Assembly (NCBI GenBank): GCA_963839165.1
Contig: CAWIUG010000006.1
Location: 451,035-515,034, forward strand
Source: DATFVA01 sp963839165
Lineage (GTDB): Bacteria > Bacteroidota > Ignavibacteria > Ignavibacteriales > Ignavibacteriaceae
Length of the DNA: 64,000 nt
Direction: 5' to 3'
Position 1 is the stretch's first letter. Each line of letters begins with the position of its first letter. Shown here piece after piece: positions 62,010-64,000 of this stretch. The notes beneath the pieces were generated by a model, which saw only the letters and a list, made by a program, of their open reading frames with translations, ran no database searches and was not told the origin of the DNA. Position numbers and translations under genes: made by a program.

Positions 62010-64000
62010 TTAAGTTTTTTTATAAATTTTAATATCTGAAGTTAATACAGCATTTAAACTTGTCCAATCTTTACCATTAAGCATAATAAAGCGACAAGCA
62101 CCGTTACTTACTCCGGCATAAAATTCACCTAATTGTCTTTTTTCTACAGAATCCGGCGTACCATAAAGGTTTGAACCTTTATATTCAATAATTACTATTG
62201 TTCCGTCTTTCAATTTTGCAATGAAATCCGGGTAGAATTTATCTGTTGATGTTTGAAGCCAAAAGGAATAAAATTCTTGGCGTTCTAAATTTCTTATCCA
62301 ATATTCAACGTTATTATTTGTATCGATATTAAATGCGCATTCGGCTTCTTCGTCATTCATATCTCCGATTTGCTCGTGATAATGTTTAGAGAATTTGAAT
62401 GAGCCGGTATAATAATTAAAGGCCGGATATAATTCCGGGAAGATAAAATCTTCACCTAATTTGAACCGGCTAATTTCTTCCTTTACTATTCCAGGTTGTG
62501 TAAATAATAATTCTTGATAACCTTTTTTCTTAGCTTCCAAATATAGGTTCAAGGATTTTTCTTTTTATTGCGTCTTTTAGTTTGAAACGCATAAAAATAA
62601 GATGTTCGGGTTGCAGTTTTCTTTTTTCAATAAGTTCATCCACAATTGCAGAAATAAAAACTATAATTTGAGCATAAGGTATTGATTGATGCCGGCATTC
62701 TTTTACAAGCCATTGAATCAATCCGGTTTTATCCATAGTACTTGAAACAATAAGAGAGGATAATTCTTCTTGGATTTAGAGATTAAATCGTGTAAGTGTT
62801 TGCCTTTGCTATCAATATCAATTAATCCTTTTGTACCGGAATCAACTTTAGTTGGAAATTCATCTTCTGTTAAAGTTTTATCGCAAGCTGCTAAATTCCA
62901 ATCAGCTGGAAGAAGTACTTCTTCATCAAATACTCTGAACTCTCCATCAAAATTTATTAATAGCTGCGGTACAGATAAAACCTTGCCTTGTCTTCTTGGC
63001 GATGCGGATTTCCCGGCAAAAGATTTTATTTCTTGAAATACTTGTCTCAATCTTTTCTTTATCTGCTTTATTTGGAAGTATATTTTTAATTGCTTCCTTT
63101 TCTTCTTCTGTAATTTCTTCTTTGATTACAATTGATTTTGAATCAGGATCGAATTCAATTTTATTCTGAATTTTAGTATCTAAACTGGAAGTATCCGGAG
63201 CCTCTGATAATTCAACTTGAATGTTGCCAAAGAATTTACCACCTATTGTATATTGAGCCGGAGCAACCTCAATCAATTCTGAAGCTTCTGCAGCGGTAAA
63301 GCCGGAACTGATAAGTGAGTCTTGTAAATTTTTTGCGGTATTATAAAAACTATTTGAAGAAACAAAAGCATAGGCTTTATTAAGAGCAGGTTTTTCTTTT
63401 CTCTTTACATTTGGCATTCTTAGGATACGACCTAAAAGCTGCTCTACATCTTTACTGGAATGAACATCAGCTACTGAGCAAAAGACATAAGCAAAAGGAC
63501 AATCCCAGCCTTCTTTTAATGCTTGTTTTGTGATTATGAATCTTATAGGTTCATCTTGGAGCGGATAAATCTTTACCTTCAATTTCACGTTCTTTGCCGG
63601 TTGCCACTGCTATTTGTTCTTCCGGGAGCTTCATCGTATCAATTAAAAACTTTTTAACTTCTTCAACGTTAATTGTGCTTTGGGTTTGGCTATCGTGCTG
63701 TGCTTGGAATAAAACTATAGGGCGGATGTATTCACCGGTATTAGATTCTTCTTCTTTTGCTATCTGTTCCAAATTGCTGCTGCTGTTTAACTGCATTTGA
63801 AATTGCATTTTGCCATTCGTCAGTTGTTAAAAGTTCAATAGGCATTTTTATCATATCTTCAGCTTTTAATTCGGCTGCGGAAACACTATAAAGCACATTG
63901 CTTCTATCATTACCTTTGGTTTTAGGAGTGGCGGTATATTCAATGATGCAAGCCGGATTTAATCTTTAGCAATGCAACTGAACCAAGTAGGTAATAACAT
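62010..64000 (-). pseudogene. Type III restriction (Res)-like helicase-nuclease, multiply frameshifted, 5' end outside window
   Basis: Several minus-strand frames join into one protein. Helicase motifs in order are ACIIEYTATPKTKGNDRSN, EYIRPIVLFQAQ, IRFIITKQALKEGWDCPFAY and VHSSKDVEQLLGRILRMPN. The C-terminal PD-(D/E)xK nuclease is FYPDFIAK...TIVIIEYKG, followed by GACRFIMLNGKDW. Frame breaks occur near 63959, 63785, 63557, 63054, 62770 and 62558, mostly one base in short A/T runs, while the encoded similarity continues. A methyltransferase partner would lie beyond 64000. It is either recently inactivated or poorly sequenced. Confidence 0.85.

Overview
The window looks like a chromosomal segment of an Ignavibacteria-type bacterium (Bacteroidota/Chlorobi group). 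The evidence is several secreted proteins ending in a type IX secretion (T9SS) type A sorting domain with the QNYPNPFNP signature, a PorV-like outer-membrane protein, TonB-dependent receptors, a TrmB-type regulator, and a tRNA promoter matching the Bacteroidota form TTTG-N19-TAnnTTTG. No taxonomic marker such as rRNA is present, so the assignment is an inference.

Layout. 0-13.5 kb: housekeeping genes, namely the end of egtB plus egtD (ergothioneine), a FemAB-like transferase, valS, a HAD phosphatase, an esterase, a DUF1015 gene with serC, small lipoproteins, a phosphoesterase and a thioredoxin-like protein. 13.5-18 kb: pruA, then a histidine kinase/response regulator pair and a Lys-rich secreted protein, with hairpins before the kinase and regulator genes. 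18.2-22.5 kb: a non-homologous end-joining locus with ku, two unknown membrane proteins and ligD. ligD is split at an A10 run that carries an A-AAA-AAG slippery heptamer and a downstream hairpin. 22.5-26.2 kb: DPP-IV-like peptidase and a MATE-like transporter. 26.2-37.1 kb: a minus-strand surface module (DUF4397 lipoprotein, TonB-dependent receptor, large T9SS cargo, PorV-like shuttle, lipocalin-like protein, SGNH-TPR protein). 37.8-43.9 kb: a second envelope module rich in thioredoxin folds (two Omp28-type proteins, one T9SS cargo, TlpA, a beta-barrel). 43.9-52.8 kb: TrmB regulator with a five-copy 11-bp repeat upstream, a T9SS metallopeptidase with PKD domain, a GH2-fold lipoprotein, HEAT and TPR proteins, an orphan response regulator and a membrane protein. 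53-58.5 kb: anti-sigma/FecR-like protein, two DoxX paralogues, small redox proteins and an S9 peptidase.

58.5-64 kb is different: more AT-rich by eye, full of gene remnants, and built around tRNA-Lys(CTT). The promoter and 5' half of the tRNA are duplicated about 1.5 kb upstream, bracketing a frameshifted glycosyltransferase. Beyond the intact tRNA lie two fragments of one secreted family in opposite orientation, a truncated beta-propeller-type secreted protein, and a restriction/helicase (type III Res-like) gene broken by about six single-base frameshifts. This is either a decaying genomic island or a stretch of low-quality sequence; most breaks sit at short homopolymers and protein similarity runs intact across them.

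The most interesting candidates are the programmed -1 frameshift in ligD, the tRNA-Lys 5'-half/promoter duplication, and the phased 11-bp repeat array upstream of the TrmB gene.
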